Assembly: GCF_014653695.1 (NCBI RefSeq)
Contig: NZ_BNAR01000012.1
Location: 204,659-268,658 of the forward strand
From: Lentzea cavernae
GTDB lineage: Bacteria; Actinomycetota; Actinomycetes; Mycobacteriales; Pseudonocardiaceae
DNA length: 64,000 bases
Direction of reading: 5' to 3'
Shown here: in pieces, positions 15,958 through 25,694 of the stretch
Numbering within the stretch: position 1 is the stretch's first letter
How the letters are laid out: every line of letters begins with the position of its first letter
Program-made: the position numbers and the translations under genes
Notes under the pieces: model-generated
The model's database searches: none
Told to the model about the DNA's origin: nothing
The model's input: only the letters and a program-made list of their open reading frames with translations

Positions 15958-17277
15958 ATGCGCCGTAGAACTGCCACAACACTTGCCACGCTGGGCGTGG
16001 CCGCGCTGCTCGCGGGATGCGGCAGCGGTGGCAGCACGCCGGCGTCGTCGAAGGACCCGAACAAGCCCCTCGAGGTGTGGACCCGCTCGACGGAGGCAAC
16101 GGCGAAGGTCTACGAGAAGATCTTCAAGTCGTTCACCGAGAAGACCGGTGTGCAGGTCGACTACAAGCCGATCTTCAACGACTTCGACAAGCAGGTGCAG
16201 CAGCGCGCCGCGTCGAAGGACCTCCCCGACGTCGTCATCACCGACACCGGCTCGCTCGGCAACTTCGTCAAGCAGGGCTGGACGACCGAGGTGAGCAAGG
16301 ACGACGTCGCGGGCGGCGGCGACATCGTCGACCGCGCGTGGAACAACGGGAAGGGCGCGGACGGCAAGTTCTACGCCATCCCCTACTCCACCCAGGCGAT
16401 GGTCACGCTGATCCGCAAGGACTGGCGCGAGAAGCTCGGCAAGCCGATCCCCACCACGTGGGAGGAGCTCGACGACCTCGCGAAGGCGTTCACCCGGAAC
16501 GACCCGGACGGCAACGGGCAGAACGACACCTACGGCATGCTCGTGCCCGGCACGACCGACCGCGGCTACCTCGCGTGGTGGGCGGCCAGCTACATCTGGC
16601 AGGGCGGCGGCGACATCCTCGAGGACGAGGGCGACGGCAAGTTCCGCGTCGGCATCGACTCGCCGGAGTCGACCAAGGCCGTCGAACGGCTGCGCAAGCT
16701 CTTCTGCGACGACAAGGTCATGCAGCCCGGCTCGCTGACCCTGGGCACGAACGACGCGCACCCGCTGTTCGAGTCGGGCAAGAGCGGCATCTACCTCACC
16801 GGCCCGTACATGATCGGCCGTTTCGACAAGTCGCTCGGCAAGGACAAGTACGAGGTCGTCGCGTCCCCCAAGGGCCCGGCCGGCGCCACGGTTCTCGGTG
16901 AGGGCGAGAACATCTACCAGATGGCCGGCTCCGCGAAGACCGCCGACCAGAAGAAGCTCGCCGAGTACCTGATCTCGGCCGAGGCGCAGCAGGCCGGCAT
17001 GAAGGGCGACCCGCAGCCGGTCGTGCGCCTGCCCGTCAACAAGACCGTCGACGTCAACGCGACGTACAAGGACCCGCGCTGGGCGACCGTCGCGGGCGTG
17101 TACTCCAGCGAGGCGCGGCCGTTCCCGAGCGTCCCGAACTTCGCGCCGTTCCGGCAGAAGACCTCGGAGACCCTGAACTCCATCTTCGCGAAGTGCCCCG
17201 CTGACACCTCGGCCGAGCTGAAGTCGCTCGCGGACGCGCTCAAGAAGGAGCTCGACAACCAGAAGGCGTCGAAGTGA
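15958..17277 (+). CDS. ABC sugar transporter substrate-binding lipoprotein (SBP family 1)
   Basis: 439 residues. Signal peptide with lipobox LLAGC (Cys about 20) and a Gly/Ser-rich linker. The mature protein has family-1 features: VWTRSTEATAKVYEKIF, a DVVITDTGSLGNFV segment, and a long aromatic-rich second lobe (WWAASYIWQGGGD). It should capture the cluster's substrate, probably a uronate, aldarate or uronide oligosaccharide, outside the cell. It is the first gene of a rightward operon whose next start overlaps its stop in GTGA. A pathway enzyme set downstream supports the substrate class, but the exact ligand is not readable. Confidence 0.88.
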   Translation: MRRRTATTLATLGVAALLAGCGSGGSTPASSKDPNKPLEVWTRSTEATAKVYEKIFKSFTEKTGVQVDYKPIFNDFDKQVQQRAASKDLPDVVITDTGSLGNFVKQGWTTEVSKDDVAGGGDIVDRAWNNGKGADGKFYAIPYSTQAMVTLIRKDWREKLGKPIPTTWEELDDLAKAFTRNDPDGNGQNDTYGMLVPGTTDRGYLAWWAASYIWQGGGDILEDEGDGKFRVGIDSPESTKAVERLRKLFCDDKVMQPGSLTLGTNDAHPLFESGKSGIYLTGPYMIGRFDKSLGKDKYEVVASPKGPAGATVLGEGENIYQMAGSAKTADQKKLAEYLISAEAQQAGMKGDPQPVVRLPVNKTVDVNATYKDPRWATVAGVYSSEARPFPSVPNFAPFRQKTSETLNSIFAKCPADTSAELKSLADALKKELDNQKASK

Positions 17278-18245
17278 CGGCAGTGCAGTCACTCGGCGAC
17301 ACCCGAGACGTGGGCTCGACGGCTAGTGGCGGCGGTGCCGTCGAAACCCACCCCGTGAGGCGGCGCCGCCGGCGTCGCCTCACGGGAGCCACCTTCATCC
17401 CGTGGTTGTTCCTCTTCCCGGCCGCGCTGATCTTCCTGGTCTTCAAGTTCATCCCGATGGCCGAGGGCATCCGGCTGTCGCTGTTCGAGGTCCGGCCGTT
17501 CCTCGGGGACATCTTCGTCGGGTTCCAGAACTACTCGACGATCCTGCAGGACGAGAAGTTCCTGACCGCCAGCTGGCACACCCTCGTGCTGGCCGGCGGT
17601 CAGACGGTCGGCGCGATGGTGATCGGTTTCTTCCTCGCGTTGCTGCTGGAGGGCCACACCAAGTCGTTGTGGTTCGTGCGGTCCGCGGTGTTCCTGCCCG
17701 TCGTGGCGGCCACCGCGGTCATCGGCGAGATCTGGCGGCTGTTCTTCTACCCGGCGCCCGAGGGCTTCCTCAACGAGCTCATCTCGTGGGTCGGCCTCGG
17801 GCCCTGGGAGTACATCCACAGCACGGACACCTCGCTGGTGTCGGTCATGTTCGTGGGCATCTGGAAGCACGCCCCGTACGACATGGTGCTGATCCTCGCC
17901 GGGCTCGCCGGCATCGACCGCCAGCAGTACGAGGCCGCCGCGATCGACGGGGCCTCGACGCCGCAACGGATCTGGAACGTCACACTGCCCGCTTTGCGCC
18001 CGGTCATCACGATCCTGCTGACCCTGGCGGCGATCCGCGGCCTGCGCGTCTTCACCGAGGTCTACGTGCTCACCGGCGGTGGACCGGCCGGATCGACCGA
18101 CGTCTGGATGACCCGCGTCTACACCACGGCGTTCGAACAGTCCGAAGCCGGACTCGCCTCCGCTGGTTCCGTGCTGTTGTTCCTGGTTACCTTGATTCTG
18201 ACGGTCAGCGTGCAGTGGTACCGCCGCAGGAGGGAAGCGCGATGA
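17274..18245 (+). CDS. ABC sugar transporter permease, first subunit (MalF-like)
   Basis: 323 residues, GTG start overlapping the binding-protein stop by 4 bases. A basic cytoplasmic N terminus (VRRRRRRRLTG) precedes six predicted membrane helices beginning PWLFLFPAALIFLVF. The EAA loop that contacts the ATPase is EAAAIDGASTPQRIWNVTLP (about residues 223-242), the canonical form. It forms the membrane channel with the second permease. There is no ATPase gene in the cluster, so a shared MsiK-type ATPase is probably used. Confidence 0.9.
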   Translation: MTAVQSLGDTRDVGSTASGGGAVETHPVRRRRRRRLTGATFIPWLFLFPAALIFLVFKFIPMAEGIRLSLFEVRPFLGDIFVGFQNYSTILQDEKFLTASWHTLVLAGGQTVGAMVIGFFLALLLEGHTKSLWFVRSAVFLPVVAATAVIGEIWRLFFYPAPEGFLNELISWVGLGPWEYIHSTDTSLVSVMFVGIWKHAPYDMVLILAGLAGIDRQQYEAAAIDGASTPQRIWNVTLPALRPVITILLTLAAIRGLRVFTEVYVLTGGGPAGSTDVWMTRVYTTAFEQSEAGLASAGSVLLFLVTLILTVSVQWYRRRREAR

Positions 18246-19123
18246 GCACCGTGAACTCAAGCCGCTTCGACAGCGCCATCGGCTGGTCCGCCCGCCCGGA
18301 CGCGTGGGTCAGCAAGGGCATCCGGGTTCTTTTCAGCGCCGTCGCTGTAATCCTTTTCTGCGGCCCGCTGCTGGTCATCTTCTCCGGCGCCTTCGACCAC
18401 AACCCGGACCCGACCAAGCTGTCGGTGATCCCGGAGAACCCGTCGCTGATCAACTTCCAGGTCGCGGCGGAGAACAAGATCTGGCACTACCTGATGAACT
18501 CGTTGATCATCGCCGGTGGTGCGCTGCTGCTGCAGCTGTCGGTGAGCGTTTTCGCCGCATACGCGTTGGCGCGCAAGAAGTTCCGCGGTCAGGCCATCGC
18601 CCTGTTGGTCATTCTCGCCACGATGATGTTGCCGGAGGAGGTCATCGCGATCCCGCTGTCGCTGGTGATCGGAGACCTACCGCTGGTGCACGTGAGTCTC
18701 AAGGGCACCCTGCTCGGCGTCATCCTCCCGCTGGGGGCTTGGGGTTTCTCCATCTTCGTCATGACGGAGTTCATGAAGGAGATCCCCAACGAGCTGGAGG
18801 AGGCGGCCAAAGTGGACGGTGCCGGGGAGCTGCGCCTCTTCGCGCAGATCATCCTCCCGCTGTGCAAACCCGCGCTCGGCGTCATCGCCGTGTTCGGCTT
18901 CAACATGATTTGGGAGCAGTACCTGCTCCCCCTGATCGTCGCCGCTGACCCCTCCGATTACACGCTCACGGTCGCACTTCTCGCGCTCCGCTCCGACGAC
19001 ATGGTCGGGACGGGCATCGTGCTGGCCGGTGCGTTGCTGGCGCTGGTACCGAGCCTGGTCGTGTACCTGTCGCTGCAGAAGTCCTTCCTGCGTGGGATCA
19101 CCACCGGAGCGATCAAGGGATGA
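18242..19123 (+). CDS. ABC sugar transporter permease, second subunit (MalG-like)
   Basis: 293 residues, ATG overlapping the previous stop (ATGA). Six predicted membrane helices starting near VLFSAVAVILFCGPLLVIF. The EAA loop reads EEAAKVDGAGELRLFAQIIL. N-terminal segment before the first helix is cytoplasmic. The next gene again overlaps by 4 bases, so transporter and catabolic enzymes form one translationally coupled operon. Confidence 0.9.
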   Translation: MSTVNSSRFDSAIGWSARPDAWVSKGIRVLFSAVAVILFCGPLLVIFSGAFDHNPDPTKLSVIPENPSLINFQVAAENKIWHYLMNSLIIAGGALLLQLSVSVFAAYALARKKFRGQAIALLVILATMMLPEEVIAIPLSLVIGDLPLVHVSLKGTLLGVILPLGAWGFSIFVMTEFMKEIPNELEEAAKVDGAGELRLFAQIILPLCKPALGVIAVFGFNMIWEQYLLPLIVAADPSDYTLTVALLALRSDDMVGTGIVLAGALLALVPSLVVYLSLQKSFLRGITTGAIKG

Positions 19124-20034
19124 GTCTGGTTATGCAACTCGATGGTGTGCTGTTCTTTCCGGTGACCCCGTTCGACAGCGAGGGGAACATCGCGTACGAC
19201 GTGCTCGCCGAGCACGTCAAGCACGGTGTCTCCGCCGGGCCGGGCGCGGTGTTCGCCGCCTGCGGCACCGGCGAGTTCCACGCGCTGGGGCTGGAGGAGT
19301 TCGAACGGGCGGTCGCGGTCGCGGTCGAGGCGACCGCGGGCAAGGTGCCGGTGTTCGCCGGCGCGGGCGGCTCTGTCGTGATCACCAAGCAGTTCGTGAA
19401 GGCGGCGGAACGCGCCGGCGCCCAGGGCATCCTGCTGCTCCCGCCGTACCTGGTGAGCAACCCGGCCGCCGGTCTCGTGCGGTACGTGGCCGAGGTCGCC
19501 GCCTCGACCGAGCTGCCGATCATCGTGTACCAGCGCAACAACGCGCGGTTCACGCCGGAGACCGCGGTCGAGGTCGCGCGGATCCCGAACGTCGTCGGAC
19601 TCAAGGACGGCCTCGGCGACCTCGACCAGATGCAGCGGGTCGTCCTGTCGGTCCGTGCCAACGTTGACAAGCCGTTCCAGTTCTTCAACGGCCTGCCGAC
19701 CGCGGAGATGACGCAGCTCGCGTACCGGGCCATCGGCGTCGAGCTCTACTCGTCGGCGGTGTTCTGCTTCGCGCCGGAGATCTCGATCGGTTTCTACAAC
19801 GCCGTGCAGGCGGGCGACACGAAGCTCGTGAACCGGTACCTGTACGAGTTCTACAAGCCGTTGGTGGAGCTGCGGGACAAGGTGCCCGGCTACGCGGTCG
19901 GCCTCGTGAAGGCGGCCGTGCGCGCCAACGGGTTCGAGGTCGGTGGCGTGCGCCCGCCGCTGGTCGACCCGTCGGACGAGCACCTGGCCGCGCTCGACGA
20001 GATCATCGCCGCCGGCAAGGCACTGCTGAGCTGA
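19120..20034 (+). CDS. 5-dehydro-4-deoxyglucarate dehydratase (keto-deoxyglucarate dehydratase/decarboxylase)
   Basis: 304-residue member of the DHDPS/NAL class I aldolase family. The Schiff-base lysine is K162 in GLKDGLGD; the active-site Tyr lies in IIVYQRNNAR, and the GTGEF loop (ACGTGEFHAL) is typical of the KDG dehydratase subgroup. It converts 5-dehydro-4-deoxy-D-glucarate to 2,5-dioxopentanoate, CO2 and water, linking glucarate dehydratase to the semialdehyde dehydrogenase. ATG overlaps the permease stop. The subgroup call rests on both the motif pattern and the pathway context. Confidence 0.9.
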   Translation: MSLVMQLDGVLFFPVTPFDSEGNIAYDVLAEHVKHGVSAGPGAVFAACGTGEFHALGLEEFERAVAVAVEATAGKVPVFAGAGGSVVITKQFVKAAERAGAQGILLLPPYLVSNPAAGLVRYVAEVAASTELPIIVYQRNNARFTPETAVEVARIPNVVGLKDGLGDLDQMQRVVLSVRANVDKPFQFFNGLPTAEMTQLAYRAIGVELYSSAVFCFAPEISIGFYNAVQAGDTKLVNRYLYEFYKPLVELRDKVPGYAVGLVKAAVRANGFEVGGVRPPLVDPSDEHLAALDEIIAAGKALLS

Positions 20035-20047
20035 GAGGGCGTCCGGC

Positions 20048-21307
20048 ATGAAGATCACCGAGATCGTTCTGACACCGATCGCGTTCCGGGACCCGCCGCT
20101 GCTGAACTCGGCGGGTGTGCACGAACCGTGGGCGCTGCGCACGATCGTCGAGGTGCACACCGACGAGGGCATCTCGGGGCTGGGGGAGACCTACGGCGAC
20201 CTCGGGCACCTGGAGCGCTCGCGGTCCGTTGTGGACTCCCTGATCGGCCTCGACGTGTTCGCGTTGAACGAGATGCACACGCGCGTCGCCGCCGTCCTCG
20301 GTGGCGAGGCGGGGCCGGACAAGCACGGCCTCACCGGGAAGATCACGGCGGAGAGCACCGTCGACCGCGTGTACTCGCCGTTCGAGGTCGCGTGCCTCGA
20401 CATCCAGGGCAAGGCGCTGGGACGCCCGGTGAGCGACCTGCTGGGCGGCGCCGTCCGTTCGGCCGTCCCGTACTCGGCGTACCTGTTCTACAAGTGGGAC
20501 GGGCACCCCGGCGCGGAGCCGGACGAGTGGGGCGAGGCGATCGACCCCGCGGGCATCGTGGCGCAGGCCACGAAGATGATCTCGCGGTACGGGTTCGGGT
20601 CCATCAAGCTCAAGGGCGGTGTCTTCCCTCCCGAGCAGGAGATCGAGGCGATCCGCGCCCTGCGCGAGGCGTTCCCGGACCACCCGCTGCGGCTGGACCC
20701 GAACGCGGCCTGGTCGCCGGCCACGTCGTTGAAGGTCGCCGAGGAGCTCGACGGCGTGCTGGAGTACCTGGAGGACCCGGCGCCGGAGATCTCCGGCATG
20801 GCGGAGGTGGCCGCGAAGGCGCCGATGCCGTTGGCCACCAACATGTGCGTGGTCGCCTTCGAGCACCTGCGGCCGTCGGTCGAGCAGGACGCCGTGCAGG
20901 TCCTGCTGTCGGACCACCACTACTGGGGCGGCCTGCAGCGGTCGCGTCAGCTGGCGACGATCTGCCAGACGTTCGGCATCGGCCTGTCGATGCACTCGAA
21001 CTCGCACCTCGGCATCTCGCTGGCCGCGATGACGCACCTGGCCGCCGCGACGCCGAACCTGAACTACGCGTGCGACACGCACTACCCGTGGAACGCGGCC
21101 GACGAGGTCGTGGAACCCGGAGTCCTGTCCTTCGTGGACGGTGCGGTGCCGGTGCCCACCGGTCCAGGGCTGGGTGTGTCGCTGGACCGCGACGCGCTGG
21201 CCCGGCTGGCGGAGAACTACGCGCGGTGCGGGATCACGGCTCGTGACGACACGGGCTACATGCAGAAGTTCGACCCGAGCTACGAGAGGAAGCGTCCCCG
21301 GTGGTGA
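20048..21307 (+). CDS. gudD: Glucarate dehydratase (enolase superfamily)
   Basis: 419 residues. The active-site set of the glucarate dehydratase subgroup is visible: KxK pair K187/K189 (SIKLKGG), metal ligands D217 (LDPNAAW), E242 (LEDPAPE) and N265 (ATNMC), and catalytic H316 followed by N318 in MHSNSHLG. It removes water from D-glucarate (and often L-idarate or galactarate) to give 5-dehydro-4-deoxyglucarate. It starts 13 bp after the previous gene and its end overlaps the next gene by 7 bp. Confidence 0.92.
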   Translation: MKITEIVLTPIAFRDPPLLNSAGVHEPWALRTIVEVHTDEGISGLGETYGDLGHLERSRSVVDSLIGLDVFALNEMHTRVAAVLGGEAGPDKHGLTGKITAESTVDRVYSPFEVACLDIQGKALGRPVSDLLGGAVRSAVPYSAYLFYKWDGHPGAEPDEWGEAIDPAGIVAQATKMISRYGFGSIKLKGGVFPPEQEIEAIRALREAFPDHPLRLDPNAAWSPATSLKVAEELDGVLEYLEDPAPEISGMAEVAAKAPMPLATNMCVVAFEHLRPSVEQDAVQVLLSDHHYWGGLQRSRQLATICQTFGIGLSMHSNSHLGISLAAMTHLAAATPNLNYACDTHYPWNAADEVVEPGVLSFVDGAVPVPTGPGLGVSLDRDALARLAENYARCGITARDDTGYMQKFDPSYERKRPRW

Positions 21308-22431
21308 AGTCGGTTGTCCACGCCTATCCGTGGGACCTGATCGGAGACCCTGAAGCCGTTGCGCGGTACCGGGGTCTCGGAGTCGACGCGATCGCGCTCG
21401 CCGCGTCGTACCACACCGTGCGGGCCGCGACGCCGTTGCACCCGGAGCATCGACTCGTCGATGCCCGGCACGCGGCGTTCTACCTGCCGGTGCGCGAGTC
21501 GAACTACGGCCGGTTGGTGCCCGCCGAACCGTCCTGGGTGGACGGTTCTGACTCGTTCGGTGCCGCGGCGGCCCTGGTTCGCGCCGCCGGCCTGCCCGTG
21601 TACGCGTGGACCGTGCTGACGCACAACTCGCGGCTGGGCGACCTGCACCCGGACGTGACCGTGGTGAACGCGTTCGGAGATCGCTACCCGTACGCGTTGT
21701 GCACCGCGCAGCCCGACGTCGTCGAGTACACGTCGGTGCTGGTGTCGGAGGTGCTGGAGCTCGGCGCGCCGGACGGGATCGTCCTGGAGGCCGCGGGGCC
21801 GCTGGGGTTCTTCCACGGCGGGCACCACGAGAAGACCGACGGCACGGACTGGGACGCGGTGCAGCAGAAGCTGTTGTCGCTGTGCTTCTGCTCCGCCTGC
21901 ACCGCCCTGTACGCCGACCCGGACGCCCTGCGTGACGCGGTCCGGGCCGGGGTCGACCGCGGCGCACCCAGCGTCGAGGAAGCGCTGGGTGCGCTCGCGG
22001 AGGACGTTCAGGCCGTGCGCACCGGCGTGGTGCGGTCGTTGCGGCAGAGGCTGGTCTCCGAGATCCGCGCGGCCGCGCCCTCGATTCGGGTCGGAATGCA
22101 CGTGACGGCGGACCCGTGGGGCACCGGACCGTTCGCGACCGTGGCCGGGGGTGTCGGAGCCGACGTCGACGTGCTGACGACGATGTGCTGGCCCGGCCCG
22201 GACGTCGCTGTGCCCGGCATCGAGGCCCTGCGCGCCGTCGCTCCGGACACGCGGATCGCCGCGTACGTCCTGGGGTTGCCGCCGAAACCGGCCGACGGGG
22301 CGGCGTTGTCCAAGGAGTGGCTCACGTACCTGGACGCCGGTGTGGAGGAGTTCCACCTCTACCACGGTGGTCTCGCGTCGGCCGCACGCCTGGAAGCTCT
22401 GCGAGAGGCTGTAACGGCCGTTAGCCGGTAA
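21301..22431 (+). CDS. Unrecognised TIM-barrel-like protein, last gene of the uronate operon
   Basis: 376 residues, GTG start inside the end of the glucarate dehydratase gene. I do not recognise the family. The pattern of strands and helices (VVHAYPWDLI, VDAIALAASYHT, PVYAWTVLTH, DGIVLEAAGP, SIRVGMHVTA, VDVLTTMCWPG, RIAAYVLGL, VEEFHLYHGG) looks like a complete beta/alpha barrel resembling glycoside-hydrolase-like proteins. A compact cysteine motif C195-F-C197-S-A-C200 sits on a predicted loop and resembles zinc-binding loops in some barrel hydrolases. No signal peptide, so it acts in the cytoplasm. Position suggests a role in releasing or processing a uronide, but this is inference. Confidence 0.6.
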   Translation: MVKSVVHAYPWDLIGDPEAVARYRGLGVDAIALAASYHTVRAATPLHPEHRLVDARHAAFYLPVRESNYGRLVPAEPSWVDGSDSFGAAAALVRAAGLPVYAWTVLTHNSRLGDLHPDVTVVNAFGDRYPYALCTAQPDVVEYTSVLVSEVLELGAPDGIVLEAAGPLGFFHGGHHEKTDGTDWDAVQQKLLSLCFCSACTALYADPDALRDAVRAGVDRGAPSVEEALGALAEDVQAVRTGVVRSLRQRLVSEIRAAAPSIRVGMHVTADPWGTGPFATVAGGVGADVDVLTTMCWPGPDVAVPGIEALRAVAPDTRIAAYVLGLPPKPADGAALSKEWLTYLDAGVEEFHLYHGGLASAARLEALREAVTAVSR

Positions 22432-22495
22432 CTGTGAAGGCCTCACCGCGGAAAATCACTGCAACCCGCCGTGAGCGAGGTTCCGTCCTCTTCAC

Positions 22496-22969
22496 ATGAG
22501 GCACATAGGAACCGTAGTTGGCACTGGCGTTCTGCTGCTCGTCATCTCGGCCTGTGGCAGTGCGCAGAACGCGGGCACTGGAGCAGGTGGCGGTGGCGAG
22601 ACGATGCCGACCGCCACCTCACCTTCTGAGCTGCCCCCGAACAACGCACCCGGAGAAGTGCCGCCGGACGGCACACCCGTGACGAAGCTCGACGCCAACG
22701 CGCTGCTGCCGGACCAGCCGCGCACCGTGTGGACCGTGGGCGACGGGAAGACCGTCGCAGTCCTCGCCCAGGAGGGCGGCTGCGGCAAGGCGAGCGCGTC
22801 CGTGCTGGAGCAGACCGCGACCGCGGTGAAGATCGAGCTGCTCGAGACGACGCCGCTGACCAAGCAGATGTGCACCATGGACATCCGCTTCCCCCCGCTG
22901 ACGGTGCAGCTGTCCGAGCCCCTCGGTGAGCGCACGGTCGTGCTGACGTCACGTCAGGAACAGAAGTAG
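22496..22969 (+). CDS. Small lipoprotein, paralogue A
   Basis: 157 residues. Signal peptide with lipobox VISAC (Cys about 20), a Gly/Pro/Thr linker to about residue 60, then a compact domain of about 90 residues with GDGKTVAVLAQEGGCGKA, MCTMDIRFPPLTVQL and PLGERTVVLTSRQE. The next gene encodes the same domain. Two cysteines conserved between them (GGC and MCT) could form a disulfide outside the membrane. Function unknown. ATG start; a 13-bp hairpin lies just after the stop. Confidence 0.75.
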   Translation: MRHIGTVVGTGVLLLVISACGSAQNAGTGAGGGGETMPTATSPSELPPNNAPGEVPPDGTPVTKLDANALLPDQPRTVWTVGDGKTVAVLAQEGGCGKASASVLEQTATAVKIELLETTPLTKQMCTMDIRFPPLTVQLSEPLGERTVVLTSRQEQK

Positions 22970-22986
22970 ACCTTCCTCCCCCCACG

Positions 22987-23021
22987 GTGCCCGGCCGGCA
23001 TCTGCCCCGCCGGCCGGGCAC
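22987..23021. terminator. Hairpin terminator after lipoprotein A
   Basis: Perfect 13-bp stem GTGCCCGGCCGGC / GCCGGCCGGGCAC with a 9-base loop, 17 bp after the stop codon. Confidence 0.8.
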
Positions 23022-23112
23022 CTCCCGCTCCTACGTTCGCCGGGAACTCGACCGGACAGGTCGCAAGACATTTCACAGGGACCTCGTGTCCCGGTTTGCG
23101 AGGATGGTGCGC

Positions 23113-23643
23113 ATGAGAAACGCCGTCGCTGCCGTTGCTCTCGCCGTCGTGCTCGCCGGTTGCTCGTCCGGCACGCAGTCGAGCGCGCCCGGCTCCAGTT
23201 CGTCGAGCGGCGCGCCCACGGGCACCACCGCACCGGGCTCGAGCGGCACCCCCGGCTCGTCGGGGGCGAACCCCACGGCCCCGGTCCAGCCCCCGGTCTC
23301 GATCTCGGAGGAGAAGCCGGTCGTCCCGCCGAACGTCACGCCCGTGGCGAAGGACAAGGTCGACACGACATCGTTGTCAGACACCTACCGCGACGAGGCC
23401 TACGTCTTCGGCGACGGCCGCGACGTCGAGGTCTTCGGCGTGGGCGGCGGCTGCAAGGAGGCGCGCGCCGAGATCACCGGCCAGTCCGCCGACGTCGTCC
23501 AGATCACGCTGGTCACGATCACCAAGCAGCCTCCCGGCACCATGTGCACGCAGGAGGTCCGCCAGGTGCCGCTGACCGTCCGCCTGGACGCGCCGCTGGG
23601 CACCCGTCGTCTCGTGCTGGAGTCGCGGGAAGAGACCGGCTGA
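23113..23643 (+). CDS. Small lipoprotein, paralogue B
   Basis: 176 residues. Lipobox VLAGC (Cys about 17) and a longer Ser/Gly/Thr/Pro linker, then the same domain as the preceding gene: GDGRDVEVFGVGGGCKEA, MCTQEVRQVPLTVRL, PLGTRRLVLESREE. The ATG is chosen because the signal peptide starts there; the frame is open further upstream but the extra residues (ending SRFARMVR) do not look like part of a lipoprotein. A terminator separates it from paralogue A, so the two are transcribed independently. Function unknown. Confidence 0.75.
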   Translation: MRNAVAAVALAVVLAGCSSGTQSSAPGSSSSSGAPTGTTAPGSSGTPGSSGANPTAPVQPPVSISEEKPVVPPNVTPVAKDKVDTTSLSDTYRDEAYVFGDGRDVEVFGVGGGCKEARAEITGQSADVVQITLVTITKQPPGTMCTQEVRQVPLTVRLDAPLGTRRLVLESREETG

Positions 23644-23709
23644 CCCGTCGCGCCTGTGTCGAGGACGCCCGCCGGCACGGGGTGCTCGGCGCGGCCCGGC
23701 CAAGACGAC

Positions 23710-23744
23710 AGCGGGGACGTCCCCGGACCTGGGACGTCCCCGCT
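23710..23744. terminator. Bidirectional hairpin terminator between lipoprotein B and fumarase
   Basis: Perfect 14-bp stem AGCGGGGACGTCCC / GGGACGTCCCCGCT with a 7-base loop, 9 bp from the fumarase stop. Confidence 0.88.
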
Positions 23745-23752
23745 CTCGTGAC

Positions 23753-25417
<1,665 letters not shown>

Positions 25418-25694
25418 AACTCCAACGGTGTGCAGTTCGGATCAGAAAACCGTACCGCCATCAAAGGGACGTACTGGTCCCCGTCCACCGTGTTCTTCAC
25501 TACGGCGTTCCCCGCCACGGCCTTCGAACGACCCCGGAAACGCGGAAGGCCGAGGCGGCCCCCGGCCGTCCCGACCTTCCTTCGCGTGCGAGACCCGACT
25601 CACGACGGGCGACGCGTGGCTCTGGTAACGCCCGACCGTGCCGTGAGTTGAGTCACAAGTCAATACTGCCGTACGAGTGACGCCCGAACCGTGA

